The notes: generated by a model not told the origin, from the letters alone. A stretch of 64,000 nucleotides of DNA from Microbacterium invictum (GCF_034421375.1 NZ_CP139779.1:2418001-2482000); one strand, 5' to 3'; numbered from the stretch's first letter, positions 50,281 to 60,369 are shown. A program made the numbers and translations.

Positions 50281-51792
50281 ATGCTTCGCCGCACGGCCCT
50301 CGCCGCCACTGCTCTCTTCGCCGCCTCCGCCCTCGTGCTCGCCGGCTGCACCGCCTCCACCGGACCTGGCCCGACGGGCGCGACGGGCGAGCCCGACGCC
50401 GACGCCTCGGTCGCGATCCGGCTGGTGCTCGAGCCCGGAAACCTCGACATCCGCCAGACGACCGGCGCCGCCCTCGACCAGGTGCTCATCGACAACGTCT
50501 ATCAGGGACTGGTATCGCGGACCACCGATCAGGAGATCGTCCCGGCGCTCGCCAGCGACTGGGAGGTTTCGGACGACGGCCTGACCTACACCTTCACGCT
50601 CGAGGAGGGCGTCACTTTCCACGATGGCCAGGAGCTGACCCCGCAGGACGTGGTCTGGTCGCTGCAGACCCGCAAGGACACCCCGGAATGGGCGGATTCC
50701 GCGCGTCTGGCGAACGTGTCGTCGATCACCGCGGACGGGCAGACCGTCACCCTGACGCTCGCGCAGCCCGACTCGAGCCTGCTGTGGAACCTCACCGGCC
50801 GCGCAGGGATCATCCTCAAGGAGGGCGACACCGTCGACTACCAGACGGCGGCCAACGGCACCGGGCCGTTCGTCCTCGAGGAGTGGCAGCAGGGAGCGAG
50901 CATCACCCTCACCCGCAACGACGCCTACTGGGGCGACGCCGCGGGCGTCGGCGAAGTGGTCTTCCAGTACATCGCCGAAGACCAGGCCGCGGTGAACGCC
51001 GCGGCCGCGGGCGAGGTCGACGTGCTCACCGGGTTCGACCCGAACCTCACCGAGCAGATCGAGCAGAGCGGCGACTGGACCGTCGTGCTCGGCACCGCCA
51101 CCGACAAGAGCGTGCTGGCGATGAACAGCACCGCCGCACCCCTCGACGACCAGCGCGTGCGCCAGGCAATCCGTCAGGCGATCGATCACGACGCCATCGT
51201 CGAGGCGGTCGGTGCCGGGCAGACCCTGTACGGCCCCATCCCCGAGCCCGACCCCGGCTACGAGGACCTCAGCGACACGGCGCCGTACGACCCCGAAGCC
51301 GCGCGCGCGCTGCTCGAGGAGGCGGGGGTGGAAGACCTCGAGCTGACCCTCACGATCCCAGCCGACTACGGCACGACCATTCCGCAGATCCTCGTATCAG
51401 ATTTCAACGAGGTCGGCATCACCCTCGAGGTCGACGCGGTCGACTTCGGCGTGTGGGTGAACGACGTATACACGAACAAAGACTACGAGCTCAGCTACGT
51501 GAATCACGCGGAGGCCCGCGACTTCGAGAACTGGGCCAACCCCGACTACTACTTCACGTACGACAACCCCGAGGTGCAGGACCTCTACGAGCAGTCGCTG
51601 CGCGCCACGGACGAGGCGGAGGCCGATGCCCTTCTCGCCGAGGCCGCGCGCATCGTCGCCGAGGATGCCGCGGCGGACTGGCTGTTCAATTGGGCCGGCG
51701 TGAGCGCGGTCGCCGCGGGCATCAACGGAATGCCCGTGGATAGCGTCAACGCCCGCCTGAACCTTGCAGAGCTGACCAAGAGCGACGGGTGA
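50281..51792 (+). CDS. ABC transporter substrate-binding lipoprotein (family 5, peptide/nickel type)
   Basis: A 503-residue solute-binding lipoprotein. The signal peptide (residues 1-22) ends in a lipobox with C23 (LVLAGC), so it is attached to the membrane outer face. Family 5 blocks include VYQGLVSRTTDQEIVPALASDWEVS, DGLTYTFTLEEGVTFHDG and a C-terminal lobe NEVGITLEVDAVDFGVWV. It probably binds di- or oligopeptides; nickel or other ligands are possible. ATG follows AAAGGAAT. It heads a five-gene operon in which every junction is a four-base overlap. Confidence 0.93.
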   Translation: MLRRTALAATALFAASALVLAGCTASTGPGPTGATGEPDADASVAIRLVLEPGNLDIRQTTGAALDQVLIDNVYQGLVSRTTDQEIVPALASDWEVSDDGLTYTFTLEEGVTFHDGQELTPQDVVWSLQTRKDTPEWADSARLANVSSITADGQTVTLTLAQPDSSLLWNLTGRAGIILKEGDTVDYQTAANGTGPFVLEEWQQGASITLTRNDAYWGDAAGVGEVVFQYIAEDQAAVNAAAAGEVDVLTGFDPNLTEQIEQSGDWTVVLGTATDKSVLAMNSTAAPLDDQRVRQAIRQAIDHDAIVEAVGAGQTLYGPIPEPDPGYEDLSDTAPYDPEAARALLEEAGVEDLELTLTIPADYGTTIPQILVSDFNEVGITLEVDAVDFGVWVNDVYTNKDYELSYVNHAEARDFENWANPDYYFTYDNPEVQDLYEQSLRATDEAEADALLAEAARIVAEDAAADWLFNWAGVSAVAAGINGMPVDSVNARLNLAELTKSDG

Positions 51793-52739
51793 TCCGGTAC
51801 GCGCTGACCCGGGGAGCCCTGCTACTGCTGGGGCTGTTCGTGGCCAGCGCGCTCATCTTCCTCACCCTGCGCGTCCTACCCGGCGACGTCGCGCAGCAGA
51901 TCGCCGGCACGAACGGCACCCCCGAGCAGGTCGCGGCGATCCGTGAGAGCCTCGGGCTGAATGCGCCGCTGTGGGCCCAGTACGTCGACTGGATCGGCGG
52001 GGTGTTCCGGGGAGACCTCGGCACCTCGCTCTACACGGGCCTGACGGTGACCGCTGAGCTCGCCGAGAAGGCCCGCGTGACGGTGCCACTCGGCATCCTG
52101 TCTCTCCTGTTCGCCCTCGCCGTCAGCATCCCGCTCGGCGTGCTCTCGGCGCTCCGGCGCGGGCGCGCCGACGGCACCGCGCTGAGCGTCGGGGCGCAGG
52201 CCGTCGCCGCGGTGCCTGTGGTGTGGGCCGGCATGATGCTCGTCGTGGTCTTCGCGGTGTGGCTGGGCTTGCTCCCCGCCCAGGGCTTCCCCCGGGGCGG
52301 CTGGAGCCAGCCGGTCGACGCCCTCCGCGCCCTGATCCTCCCCGCGCTCACGATCGGCATCATCGAAGGGGCGATGCTGCTGCGGTTCGTGCGGAGCGCC
52401 ACCCTCCAGGCGATCGGGCAGGACTACGTCCGCACCGCCGCGGCCAAGGGCCTCACCCGCAACGCCGCCCTGATCCGGCACGGGCTGCCGAACGTCGGGC
52501 TCTCGGTCATCTCGGTGCTCGGCCTCCAGGTGGCCGGCATCGTCGTGGGAGCCGTGATCATCGAGCAGCTGTTCAGCCTGCCCGGGATCGGACGGATGCT
52601 GGTGAGCGACGTCGGCGCTCGGGATCTGCCGATGGTGCAGGGCGAACTGCTGATCCTCACTGGTTTCGTGCTGCTCGTCGGCTTTTTCGTCGACCTCGTC
52701 CACCGCCTCCTCGACCCTCGGCAGCGGGAGGCGGCATGA
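51789..52739 (+). CDS. peptide/nickel-type ABC transporter permease (DppB-like)
   Basis: A 316-residue permease with six membrane helices. The N-terminal LVASALIFLTLRVLPGDVAQQI block, including LPGD, and the coupling loop DYVRTAAAKGLTRNAALIRHGLPN (EAA motif) are diagnostic of the DppB type. GTG at 51789 overlaps the substrate-binding gene stop (GTGA). It pairs with the following DppC-type permease to form the channel. Confidence 0.94.
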   Translation: MIRYALTRGALLLLGLFVASALIFLTLRVLPGDVAQQIAGTNGTPEQVAAIRESLGLNAPLWAQYVDWIGGVFRGDLGTSLYTGLTVTAELAEKARVTVPLGILSLLFALAVSIPLGVLSALRRGRADGTALSVGAQAVAAVPVVWAGMMLVVVFAVWLGLLPAQGFPRGGWSQPVDALRALILPALTIGIIEGAMLLRFVRSATLQAIGQDYVRTAAAKGLTRNAALIRHGLPNVGLSVISVLGLQVAGIVVGAVIIEQLFSLPGIGRMLVSDVGARDLPMVQGELLILTGFVLLVGFFVDLVHRLLDPRQREAA

Positions 52740-53614
52740 GCGCCCTCCGACGACTCTGGGCCCTCTCGACCGGGCGCTTCGGGCTGATCGTCGTCGCCGT
52801 CATCCTCCTCACGGCCGCGGTGTCGCTCGTCTGGACCCCCTTCGACCCGCAGCAGGTCGACATCCCGAACCGCTGGGCGCCGCCCGGGTGGCCGCACGTG
52901 CTCGGCACGGACGGCACGGGCCGCGACATCCTGAGCCTCCTCATCGCCGGCTCGCGGACGACCGTGGTCGTCGCGGTCGGCGCGGGCGTCGTGGCGACCG
53001 TGCTCGGCCTCGCCCTCGCAGCGCTCGGCGCGCTCACCCGCCGGTGGGTACGGGAGACGGTGGCGGTGGCCGTCGACATCCTCATCGCCTTCCCGGTGCT
53101 CCTCATCGCCATGATGATCTCGGCGGTCTGGGGCGGGTCGCTCTGGGTCGTGATCTGGGCCGTGGGCATCGGGTTCGGCGTGAACATCGCCCGCGTCACC
53201 CGCCCCGAGCTCCGCCGCGTTCTGCAGAGCGACTTCGTGCTCGCCGGCCGGGCCTCGGGTCTCACCCCGGCGCAGAACCTCGTCCGCCACCTGCTGCCGA
53301 ACGTCGCGCCGGTCTTCATCGTCCAGCTGTCGTGGGGCATGGCCGTGGCCGTCCTCGCCGAGGCGGGACTGTCGTACCTCGGGTTCGGCGCTCCCCCGAC
53401 CGAGCCGTCGTGGGGGCTGCTGCTGGCGGAGCTTCAGCAGTACCTCACCGTGTATCCCCTCTCGGTGCTGTGGCCGGGACTCGCGATCACCTTCACGGTG
53501 CTCGGGCTGAATCTGCTGGGCGACGGCATCCGCGACGCCACCGACCCCACCCTGTCCCGCCGGGGCGGGTCCGCCCGCCGCGCCCGGACGCACGTGCCGG
53601 AGGTCGTCGCATGA
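52736..53614 (+). CDS. peptide/nickel-type ABC transporter permease (DppC-like)
   Basis: A 292-residue second permease. The N-terminal GTDGTGRDILSLLIAGSRTT is typical of DppC/OppC, the EAA motif is LAGRASGLTPAQNLVRHLLPN, and SYLGFGAPPTEPSWGLLL is near the C terminus. Six membrane helices. ATG at 52736 overlaps the previous stop (ATGA). It is followed without a gap by the first ATPase gene. Confidence 0.94.
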   Translation: MSALRRLWALSTGRFGLIVVAVILLTAAVSLVWTPFDPQQVDIPNRWAPPGWPHVLGTDGTGRDILSLLIAGSRTTVVVAVGAGVVATVLGLALAALGALTRRWVRETVAVAVDILIAFPVLLIAMMISAVWGGSLWVVIWAVGIGFGVNIARVTRPELRRVLQSDFVLAGRASGLTPAQNLVRHLLPNVAPVFIVQLSWGMAVAVLAEAGLSYLGFGAPPTEPSWGLLLAELQQYLTVYPLSVLWPGLAITFTVLGLNLLGDGIRDATDPTLSRRGGSARRARTHVPEVVA

Positions 53615-54402
53615 GCCTGTCGGTGCGCGACCTCGTCGTCGAGATCGACGGCCGACGCGTCGTCGACGGCATCTCGTTCGAGGTTCCCGACGGCGCGCGG
53701 CTGGGACTCATCGGCGAGTCGGGCTCGGGCAAGTCGCTCACCGCGCTGGCGATCCTCGGGCTCCTCCCCGACGGTGCGACCGCGTCGGGAAGTGTGTCGT
53801 GGAACGGCCGCGAGCTCATCGGCCTTCCCGACCGAGAGCTCGCCGAGCTTCGCGGCGACGAGATCGGCATCGTCTTCCAAGAACCCCGCACGGCGCTGAA
53901 CCCGATCCGCACGATCGGGCGCCAGATCGCCGAGTCGGTGCGCATCCACGAGGGTGCGAGCAGGAGGGATGCCGCGACGCGGGCCGTCGCCGAAGCGGCG
54001 CGCGTCGCCCTGCCCGACCCCGACGGGATCGTCAGGCGCTACCCGCACCAGCTCTCCGGCGGGCAGCGCCAGCGGGTCGCGATCGCCATGGCCCTCGCCT
54101 GCCGGCCGCGGCTGCTCATCGCCGACGAGCCCACCACCGCCCTGGACGTGACGATCCAGGCCGAGATCCTCGAGCTCCTCCGCGCCCTCGTCACCGACGA
54201 CGGGATGTCGCTGATCTTCATCACCCACGACCTCGCCGTCTTGGCGCAGGTCGCCACCCACGCCGTCGTCCTCGAAGACGGCCGGATCGTCGAGACCGGC
54301 CCGGTCGCCACGCTCCTGCGCGACCCCGCCTCCCCCGTCACGCGGGGACTGCTCCGCGACGCCACCGCCACCCTGTGGCGCCCCGAGGGGAGGACGCCGT
54401 GA
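53611..54402 (+). CDS. peptide ABC transporter ATPase (DppD-like)
   Basis: A 263-residue ATPase with Walker [16 protein letters not shown], signature [15 protein letters not shown] and Walker [14 protein letters not shown]. Its C-terminal region is short; the Cys-containing oligopeptide ABC domain that extends most OppD/DppD proteins to about 330 residues is not present. ATG at 53611 overlaps the permease stop (ATGA), and the end overlaps the next ATPase by four bases. Confidence 0.94.
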   Translation: MSLSVRDLVVEIDGRRVVDGISFEVPDGARLGLIGESGSGKSLTALAILGLLPDGATASGSVSWNGRELIGLPDRELAELRGDEIGIVFQEPRTALNPIRTIGRQIAESVRIHEGASRRDAATRAVAEAARVALPDPDGIVRRYPHQLSGGQRQRVAIAMALACRPRLLIADEPTTALDVTIQAEILELLRALVTDDGMSLIFITHDLAVLAQVATHAVVLEDGRIVETGPVATLLRDPASPVTRGLLRDATATLWRPEGRTP

Positions 54403-55223
54403 GCGACATCCTCGTGAGCGCCCGCCGCCTCACCCGCCGGCACGCGCTGCCGAAGAAGACCCTCTTCCAGCGGCGCGGGTACACAACCGCGCTCGAGGAC
54501 GCCGACATCGATGTCCGAGAGGGCAGCACCCTCGGCATCATCGGCGAGTCGGGTTCGGGCAAGTCCACCCTGGTGAGACTTCTTCTCGGGCTCGATGCCC
54601 CCACCTCCGGCACCGTCGAGGTCGACGGTCGCGCCGTCGACGCCACCGCCTCGGCGCGCTCGCTGCACTGGCTCCGGCGCCTGACGGGCGTGGTGTTCCA
54701 GGACCCCTACGCCTCGCTCGATCCGCGGATGAGCGTCGGGCGCATCGTCGGAGAGCCCCTCTGGGCCCTGGGCATCGAGGGCGACCGGCGGGCGAGGGTG
54801 CGGGAGGTGCTCGCGCAGGTCGGACTCGAGGCCGAGATGACCGAGCGCTTCCCTCACGAGTTCTCGGGCGGCCAGCGGCAGCGGATCGCCCTGGCCCGCG
54901 CGCTCGTGCACCGGCCGCGCCTGCTCGTCGGCGATGAGCCGCTCTCGGCGCTCGATGTCACCGTCCGAGCGCAGATCCTCGCTCTGCTCGCCGACCTCCG
55001 ACGTCAGGAAGACCTCACCCTCGTGATGGTCTCGCACGACATCGGCGTCGTCCAGAGCATCTGCGACGAGGTGGTGGTGATGAAAGACGGCCGCATCGTC
55101 GAGGAGGGGCCGACCGAGAAAGTGCTCCAGCAGCCGCAGGTGGCCTACACCCGGCGGCTGCTGGCCTCCGTGCCCACGATCGATCCGCCCGGCGACCGCC
55201 CCGGCGTCGGAGGGGGGCGTTAG
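54399..55223 (+). CDS. peptide ABC transporter ATPase (DppF-like)
   Basis: A 274-residue ATPase with Walker [17 protein letters not shown], signature [15 protein letters not shown] and Walker [15 protein letters not shown]. The N terminus [21 protein letters not shown] is typical of the F-type subunit. The GTG overlaps the previous stop (GTGA). Its stop TAG is one base before the GTG start of the metalloprotease gene, and its GGAGGGGG tail serves as that gene's ribosome site. Confidence 0.94.
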   Translation: MSDILVSARRLTRRHALPKKTLFQRRGYTTALEDADIDVREGSTLGIIGESGSGKSTLVRLLLGLDAPTSGTVEVDGRAVDATASARSLHWLRRLTGVVFQDPYASLDPRMSVGRIVGEPLWALGIEGDRRARVREVLAQVGLEAEMTERFPHEFSGGQRQRIALARALVHRPRLLVGDEPLSALDVTVRAQILALLADLRRQEDLTLVMVSHDIGVVQSICDEVVVMKDGRIVEEGPTEKVLQQPQVAYTRRLLASVPTIDPPGDRPGVGGGR

Positions 55224-55224
55224 C

Positions 55225-56286
55225 GTGGTCGCCATGCGCGCGATCATCCCCCCCTATCTCCTTGCCCGTATCGCCTCGGTCGGTGAACCCGCCTTCGCCC
55301 ACGCGGCCGCCGCGGCGCGCGCCACCCTCCAGGCCACCCCGCCCTACCGCATCGCCCGCCGTCGCCTGCGTCTGTCGATCGACGAAGACGGCACGATCAC
55401 CGCCGAGACCGCCCCCGCGCCAGACCGCACGATCTCCGATGCCGGCGGTCGCGAGGTGCTGCCCGGCCGGCGGGTACGCGGCGAAGACGACCCCGCCACC
55501 GGCGACGCCGCCGTCGACGAAGCCTTCGACGGCCTCGGCATCACCTTCGACGCGTTCTGGGACGCCTTCGCGCGCAACAGCATCGACGGCGCCGGAGCAC
55601 CGCTCCTGGCCACGGTGCACTACGGACGCGACTACGACAACGCGTTCTGGAACGGCGAGCGCATGGTCTTCGGCGACGGCGACGGCGAGGTGTTCACGGG
55701 ATTCACCGGATCGCTCACCGTCATCGCCCACGAGCTCGCTCACGGGGTCATCGAGGCGGCGGGGGGCCTGGAGTACCAGGACCAGTCGGGAGCGCTGAAC
55801 GAATCGATCGCCGACGTGTTCGGCGTGCTCGTCGAGCAGCAGCACTTCGGACAGACCGCCGACGAGGCCAGCTGGCTCGTCGGCGAGGGGATCTTCACTG
55901 ACGCCGTGCAGGGGCGGGCCCTCCGATCGCTCGCGGCGCCGGGGACGGCGTATGACGACGACATCCTCGGCCGCGACCCGCAGCCGGGGCACATGGATGA
56001 CTTCGTCGTGACCGACGACGACAACGGCGGCGTCCACATAAACTCCGGCATCCCCAATCGCGCGTTCCACCTGTGCGCCACCGCCCTCGGCGGCTACGCC
56101 TGGGAACGCGCGGGACGGGTCTGGTATCTCACCCTGACGTCGGGCACGCTCTCCCCCACCGCGGACTTCTCGACGTTCGCGGCCGCCACGGTCGCCGTCG
56201 CCCGGGCGGAGTACGGTGAATCATCCGAAGAAGCAGCGGCCGTGCGCGCCGCCTGGGCGGGCGTCGGGGTCGACCTCGCCGGGTAA
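55225..56286 (+). CDS. protealysin-like M4 family metalloprotease
   Basis: A 353-residue zinc metalloprotease of the thermolysin family. The zinc motif is HELAH at 169-173, with the third ligand E193 in [12 protein letters not shown] and the catalytic His in [12 protein letters not shown]. There is no signal peptide; instead the N terminus has [14 protein letters not shown], the PPYLL motif of protealysin-type propeptides, so the protein is probably cytosolic and self-processing. GTG at 55225 is chosen because GGAGGGGG lies seven bases before it. The one-base gap from the ABC operon suggests cotranscription, and the next gene is its likely inhibitor. Confidence 0.9.
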   Translation: MVAMRAIIPPYLLARIASVGEPAFAHAAAAARATLQATPPYRIARRRLRLSIDEDGTITAETAPAPDRTISDAGGREVLPGRRVRGEDDPATGDAAVDEAFDGLGITFDAFWDAFARNSIDGAGAPLLATVHYGRDYDNAFWNGERMVFGDGDGEVFTGFTGSLTVIAHELAHGVIEAAGGLEYQDQSGALNESIADVFGVLVEQQHFGQTADEASWLVGEGIFTDAVQGRALRSLAAPGTAYDDDILGRDPQPGHMDDFVVTDDDNGGVHINSGIPNRAFHLCATALGGYAWERAGRVWYLTLTSGTLSPTADFSTFAAATVAVARAEYGESSEEAAAVRAAWAGVGVDLAG

Positions 56287-56321
56287 GGCGTCGCGGCCCC
56301 GAGAGAGCGACGTGGACGGGG

Positions 56322-56642
56322 ATGAGCGATCAGACGGATGACGGCGACGGCACGGACGCGGTGGTGGTGATCCTGGTGGAGCGCACCGGGGGTGTCACCG
56401 GGATCCCCCGGCGATGGCGCGCGGAGGCCGAGGGCGACGACGCGTCATCCTGGTTGCCGCTCATCGACGCCTGCCCCTGGGACGGGTCCTCTCGCCCAGG
56501 ACGCGGCGCAGACCGGTTCCGCTGGCGGGTGCACGCGAGGTGGCACGGCGCCGACCGCGAGGCCGAGTTCGGCGACGCCGACCTGGAAGGACCGTGGCAG
56601 ACCCTCGTCGAGCGCGTGCGCGAGCACGGCCGGCCGGGCTGA
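56322..56642 (+). CDS. emfourin-type inhibitor of M4 metalloprotease
   Basis: A 106-residue acidic protein 35 bases downstream of the protealysin-like gene. Its core VVVILVERTGGVTGIPRRWR matches the signature of emfourin, the protealysin inhibitor of Serratia (a V-x-R-S/T-G-G-x-x-G-I/I-x-R pattern). Gene order protease-inhibitor is the same as in Serratia. The N-terminal ~12 residues are Asp-rich and probably flexible. It would hold the cytosolic protease in check until needed. Start ATG 56322. It converges on the acetyltransferase with no gap. Confidence 0.85.
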   Translation: MSDQTDDGDGTDAVVVILVERTGGVTGIPRRWRAEAEGDDASSWLPLIDACPWDGSSRPGRGADRFRWRVHARWHGADREAEFGDADLEGPWQTLVERVREHGRPG

Positions 56643-57257
56643 TCAGCGCCCGAAGAGCGCGCGGCGCTTCTTCTGAGGTTTCAGCGACTTCTGCAGGTAC
56701 ACCGTTCCGAGCCACCGGCCGAACTTGAAGCCGACCCGGCCCATGCGCCCGACCTCTTCGAAGCCGAGCTTCTCGTGCAGCGCGATGGACGCCTCGGCGC
56801 CCTTGTCGCTGATCACCGCCACCATCTCGCGGATGCCCGCCTGCTCGCACGCGGCGATCAGCGCCTCCAGCAGCGCCCGCCCGAGCCCTTTCCCCGTCGC
56901 GGCCTGCCCGAGGTAGATGGAGTTCTCCACCGAGTACCGGTAGGCCGACTTGCTCGACATCGGCTGCACGTAGGCGTAGCCGAGGATCTGACCCGACGGC
57001 GACTGGGCCACGAGGAACGGCAGGCCGAGCTTGTGCAGGTGTGCGACCTTGTCGCGCCACTGCGCGACCGACCACTTCTTCTCGTCGAAGGTGACCACGG
57101 AGTTGGTGACGTAGTAGTTGTAGATCTCCCGGATGTCGGGGATGTCGGCGTCGGCGACCGGGCGGATCTCGAACGAGAACGGGCGCTCCGGCTCGGGACG
57201 GCGGCGAAGATGACGGGGCACCCGGCGCCTCGCCGTTTCGTACTCCTCCTCCAGCAT
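56643..57257 (-). CDS. GNAT family N-acetyltransferase
   Basis: A 204-residue acetyl-CoA-dependent acetyltransferase. The pattern IREIYNYYVTNSVVTFDE, VENSIYLGQAATGKGLGRALLEAL (acetyl-CoA loop) and ALHEKLGFEEVGRMGRVGFKFGRW is that of the phosphinothricin/methionine sulfone acetyltransferase (Pat/MddA) group. The substrate, an amino-acid analogue or amine, is unknown. An extra N-terminal basic segment of ~28 residues precedes the domain. It begins 9 bases after the ung stop and is probably cotranscribed with ung. Confidence 0.88.
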   Translation of the reverse strand: MLEEEYETARRRVPRHLRRRPEPERPFSFEIRPVADADIPDIREIYNYYVTNSVVTFDEKKWSVAQWRDKVAHLHKLGLPFLVAQSPSGQILGYAYVQPMSSKSAYRYSVENSIYLGQAATGKGLGRALLEALIAACEQAGIREMVAVISDKGAEASIALHEKLGFEEVGRMGRVGFKFGRWLGTVYLQKSLKPQKKRRALFGR

Positions 57258-57266
57258 GGCGACAGC

Positions 57267-57968
57267 CTACGCGGCGGCCGGCAGGCGCCAGTCGACCGGT
57301 GATGCGCCCTGCGCGGCGAGGAGCTCGTTCGTGCGCGAGAAGGGCCGGGACCCGAAGAATCCGCGGCTCGCCGACAGGGGCGACGGATGCGCCGAGGAAA
57401 GGACGGGGGTCTCGCCGAGGAGCGGACGCAGGGTCGCCGCATCCCTCCCCCAGAGGATCGCCACGAGGGGACGGTCACGGGCGGCGAGCACGCGGATGGC
57501 GTGGTCGGTGACGCGCTCCCACCCCCACCCGCGATGCGAGCCGGGTTCTCCGGGCCGGACGGTGAGCACGCGGTTCAGCAGCATGACGCCCTGATCGCTC
57601 CACGCCGACAGGTCGCCGTGCGCCACGGGCTCGATGCCGAGGTCGTCGTCGAGCTCGCGGTAGATGTTCGCCAGGCTCCGCGGCAGAGGGCTGACGCGGG
57701 GGTCGACCGCGAACGAGAGCCCGATCGGATGCCCCGGGGTGGGGTACGGGTCCTGCCCGACGATCAGCACCTTGACGTCGTCGAGCGGGCGTGAGAAGGC
57801 GCGCAGGACGGCATCCCCGGCGGGGAGGTAGCGGGCGCCCGCGGCGGTCTCGGCACGCAGACGCTCGCCGAGCGCGGCGATGTCGGGAGCGACGGGGGCG
57901 AGGGCGTTCGCCCACCCGGCGTCCAGGAGACCGGCCTCGGCGAGCTCGTCGAGCGTGCGCGCCATCAT
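57267..57968 (-). CDS. ung: uracil-DNA glycosylase
   Basis: A 233-residue family 1 uracil-DNA glycosylase that removes U from DNA. The catalytic Asp D73 lies in [20 protein letters not shown] (the family PYH reads PYP, as in other actinobacteria), and the His loop is [18 protein letters not shown]. The ATG at 57968 overlaps the SDR stop (ATGATG), so translation is coupled. It is a short, well-conserved enzyme in the cytosol. Confidence 0.95.
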   Translation of the reverse strand: MMARTLDELAEAGLLDAGWANALAPVAPDIAALGERLRAETAAGARYLPAGDAVLRAFSRPLDDVKVLIVGQDPYPTPGHPIGLSFAVDPRVSPLPRSLANIYRELDDDLGIEPVAHGDLSAWSDQGVMLLNRVLTVRPGEPGSHRGWGWERVTDHAIRVLAARDRPLVAILWGRDAATLRPLLGETPVLSSAHPSPLSASRGFFGSRPFSRTNELLAAQGASPVDWRLPAAA

Positions 57969-58786
57969 CCCGCCGTGCGCGCGTGCAGCGGCCCGCGGGC
58001 CAGCAGGTGCTGCGCCGACTGCGCGACCGGTCGCATGGTGACGAGGTCGAGGTTGACGTGCCCCGGCGCCGAGAGCGCGTAGCCGATCACGTCGGCGACG
58101 TCGTCGGCGGTGAGGGGCGCTTCGACGTCCTCGTACACACGGTCGGCGGCGGCGCGGTCGCCGCCCAGCCGGTTGAGGGTGAACTCCTCGGTCTGCACCA
58201 TGCCCGGGGCGATCTCGATCACCCGGAGCGGCTCGCCGTTGAGCTCCAGACGCAGCGCGTGGGCGATCATCGACTGCCCCGCCTTCGCGGCGTTGTACCC
58301 GGCGCCGCCGGCGTAGGCGACCTGCGCGGCCGTCGAGGTGACGAAGACCACGTCGGCGTGGGCGGCCCGGTCGGCGGCGGCGCGGCGCAGGAGCGGCAGC
58401 AGCGCCGCGGTGAAGCGCTGCGTGGCGAGCACGTTGACCTCGAACATCCACTGCCAGTCGTCGGGGTCGCCGTCTTCGACGCGGTCGGCGCCGCGCGCGC
58501 CCCCGGCGACGTTGACGAGCGCGTCGACCGGTCCGGTCTCGGCGAGCCACTGGGCGAGCGCCTCGACGTCGGCCGCCGCGGTGAGGTCGGCGGCGAACGC
58601 GGCCGCGCCGATCTCGTTCTCCAGCGCTGCGAGGCGTTCCGCCCGCCGCGCCACGGCGACCACGTCCCAACCGAGGGTTCGAAGCTTCCGCGCCGTCGCC
58701 TCGCCGATCCCCGAGCTCGCTCCGGTGACCACCGCGCGCCGGGCGGTCGGTCGATCTGCGGCATCCGTCGTCGTGGCATCGGTCAT
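57965..58786 (-). CDS. short-chain dehydrogenase/reductase
   Basis: A 273-residue SDR. The cofactor loop [20 protein letters not shown] and the catalytic YNAAKAG (Tyr and Lys) are intact. A positively charged ARRAERL after beta-2 suggests NADP(H). The substrate is unknown. ATG at 58786 gives the usual start; an open frame to 58825 is unlikely. It is divergent from metY and heads the SDR-ung-acetyltransferase unit. Confidence 0.9.
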   Translation of the reverse strand: MTDATTTDAADRPTARRAVVTGASSGIGEATARKLRTLGWDVVAVARRAERLAALENEIGAAAFAADLTAAADVEALAQWLAETGPVDALVNVAGGARGADRVEDGDPDDWQWMFEVNVLATQRFTAALLPLLRRAAADRAAHADVVFVTSTAAQVAYAGGAGYNAAKAGQSMIAHALRLELNGEPLRVIEIAPGMVQTEEFTLNRLGGDRAAADRVYEDVEAPLTADDVADVIGYALSAPGHVNLDLVTMRPVAQSAQHLLARGPLHARTAG

Positions 58787-58864
58787 ACACCTCACGCTAC
58801 AAGCCGCGCCCGGCGCCGGGCGCACCGCGCCTGCGCGCCCGCGTTACGTCACATTTCCCCGCCA

Positions 58865-58893
58865 TTGTCGGGTCGAGACGCCTTCCGTACCCT
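58865..58893 (+). promoter_or_regulatory. Candidate sigma70-type promoter of metY
   Basis: TTGTCG and TACCCT are separated by exactly 17 bases, leaving an untranslated leader of about 45 bases to the metY ATG at 58946. No SAM riboswitch structure is recognised in that short leader. Confidence 0.55.
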
Positions 58894-58945
58894 CGGAGAG
58901 GTCGCGGGACCCGCCGCGGCACCCATCGACCGGTAGGAGCAGCCC

Positions 58946-60268
58946 ATGTCCGCACCCGAGAACTGGCGTTTCGAGACCAAGCAGATCCACTCGGGCGCCC
59001 AGCCCGACCCGGTGACGAAGGCCCGCGCCACGCCCATCTACCAGACCACGTCGTACGTGTTCGACAACACCGACCACGCCGCGAACCTCTTCGCGCTGGC
59101 CGAGTTCGGCAACATCTACACCCGCATCCAGAACCCCACGCAGGATGTCGTCGAGCAGCGCATCGCGGCGCTCGAAGGCGGCACCGGGGCGCTCCTGGTC
59201 TCCAGCGGCCAGGCGGCCGAGACCTTCGCGATCCTGAACCTCGCCGAGGCGGGCGACCACTTCGTCTCGTCGAGCTCGATCTACGGCGGCACGTACAACC
59301 TCTTCAAGTACACCCTCGCCAAGCTCGGCATCCAGGTCACGTTCGTCGAGAATCAGGACGACCCCGAGGAGTGGCGTCGCGCGGTGCGACCCAACACCAA
59401 GGCGTTCTTCGCCGAGACGATCGGCAACCCCAAGATCAACGTCCTCGACATCCGCACCGTCGCCGACGTCGCGCACGAGGCGGGGGTTCCGCTCATCGTC
59501 GACAACACCATCGCCACGCCGTACCTCATCCGTCCCTTCGAGCACGGCGCCGACATCGTCCTGCACTCGGCGACGAAGTTCCTCGGCGGCCACGGCACGG
59601 TGATCGGCGGCGTGATCGTCGACGGCGGGTCGTTCGAGTGGTCGAAGAACGTCGACCGCTTCCCGGCCTTCACCGAGCCCGACCCGTCGTACCACGGGGC
59701 GAGCTACACCGCGGCGGTCGGCGACGGGCTGGCCTACATCATCAAGGCGCGCGTGCAGCTGCTCCGCGACCTCGGGTCATCCATCTCCCCCAACAGCGCC
59801 TGGCTGCTCCTGCAGGGCATCGAGACGCTGTCGCTGCGCATCGAGCGTCACGTGCAGAACGCACAGGAGATCGCCGAGTGGCTCGAGAACCAGTCCGACG
59901 TGGCGTCGGTGAACTACTCGGGCCTTCCCACCTCGCCCTGGTACGCCGCCGCGAACCGCTACGCCCCGAAGGGCGTCGGCGCCGTGCTGTCGTTCGAGTT
60001 GAAGGGCGGTGTGGATGCGGGCCGCGCGTTCGTGAACTCGCTGACCCTTTTCAGCCACCTGGCCAACATCGGCGACGTGCGCTCGCTCGTCATCCACCCC
60101 GCCTCGACCACCCACTCGCAGCTCACGCCCGAGCAGCAGCTCACCGCCGGGGTGACCCCCGGGCTCGTGCGCCTCTCGGTGGGCATCGAGAACGTCGACG
60201 ACCTCAAGGCCGACCTCGAGCAGGCCCTCGCCGCCGCGCGCCAGGTCTCGGAGGCCGCGCGCGCCTGA
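58946..60268 (+). CDS. metY: O-acetylhomoserine sulfhydrylase (aminocarboxypropyltransferase)
   Basis: A 440-residue PLP enzyme of the Cys/Met metabolism family. It makes homocysteine directly from O-acetylhomoserine and sulfide, the partner of metX at the right edge. The PLP lysine is K211 in SATKFLGGHG; SSGQAAETFAILNL, IVDNTIATPYLIRPFEHGAD and the C-terminal GLVRLSVGIENVDDL identify the subgroup. ATG at 58946 has TAGGAG upstream. A strong hairpin follows at 60285. metX is 2.6 kb away rather than adjacent. Confidence 0.95.
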   Translation: MSAPENWRFETKQIHSGAQPDPVTKARATPIYQTTSYVFDNTDHAANLFALAEFGNIYTRIQNPTQDVVEQRIAALEGGTGALLVSSGQAAETFAILNLAEAGDHFVSSSSIYGGTYNLFKYTLAKLGIQVTFVENQDDPEEWRRAVRPNTKAFFAETIGNPKINVLDIRTVADVAHEAGVPLIVDNTIATPYLIRPFEHGADIVLHSATKFLGGHGTVIGGVIVDGGSFEWSKNVDRFPAFTEPDPSYHGASYTAAVGDGLAYIIKARVQLLRDLGSSISPNSAWLLLQGIETLSLRIERHVQNAQEIAEWLENQSDVASVNYSGLPTSPWYAAANRYAPKGVGAVLSFELKGGVDAGRAFVNSLTLFSHLANIGDVRSLVIHPASTTHSQLTPEQQLTAGVTPGLVRLSVGIENVDDLKADLEQALAAARQVSEAARA

Positions 60269-60284
60269 CCCGGCGCGCCCCGGG

Positions 60285-60319
60285 GCGCCCCGCGAACTCG
60301 ACCAGGGTTCGCGGGGCGC
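60285..60319 (+). terminator. Perfect 13-bp hairpin terminator after metY
   Basis: GCGCCCCGCGAAC, a nine-base loop and the exact complement, followed by TCTGCGTCT. It lies 16 bases beyond the metY stop and is a good terminator candidate. Confidence 0.8.
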
Positions 60320-60369
60320 TCTGCGTCTCGGTGCGGACGCGCGGCGCGGCGCGGCACCGAGGCACGACG

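Noticed and set aside
58894..58945. A SAM riboswitch in the metY leader
   Set aside because: The leader after the candidate promoter is only about 50 bases and lacks the conserved SAM-I, SAM-II or SAM-IV core motifs.
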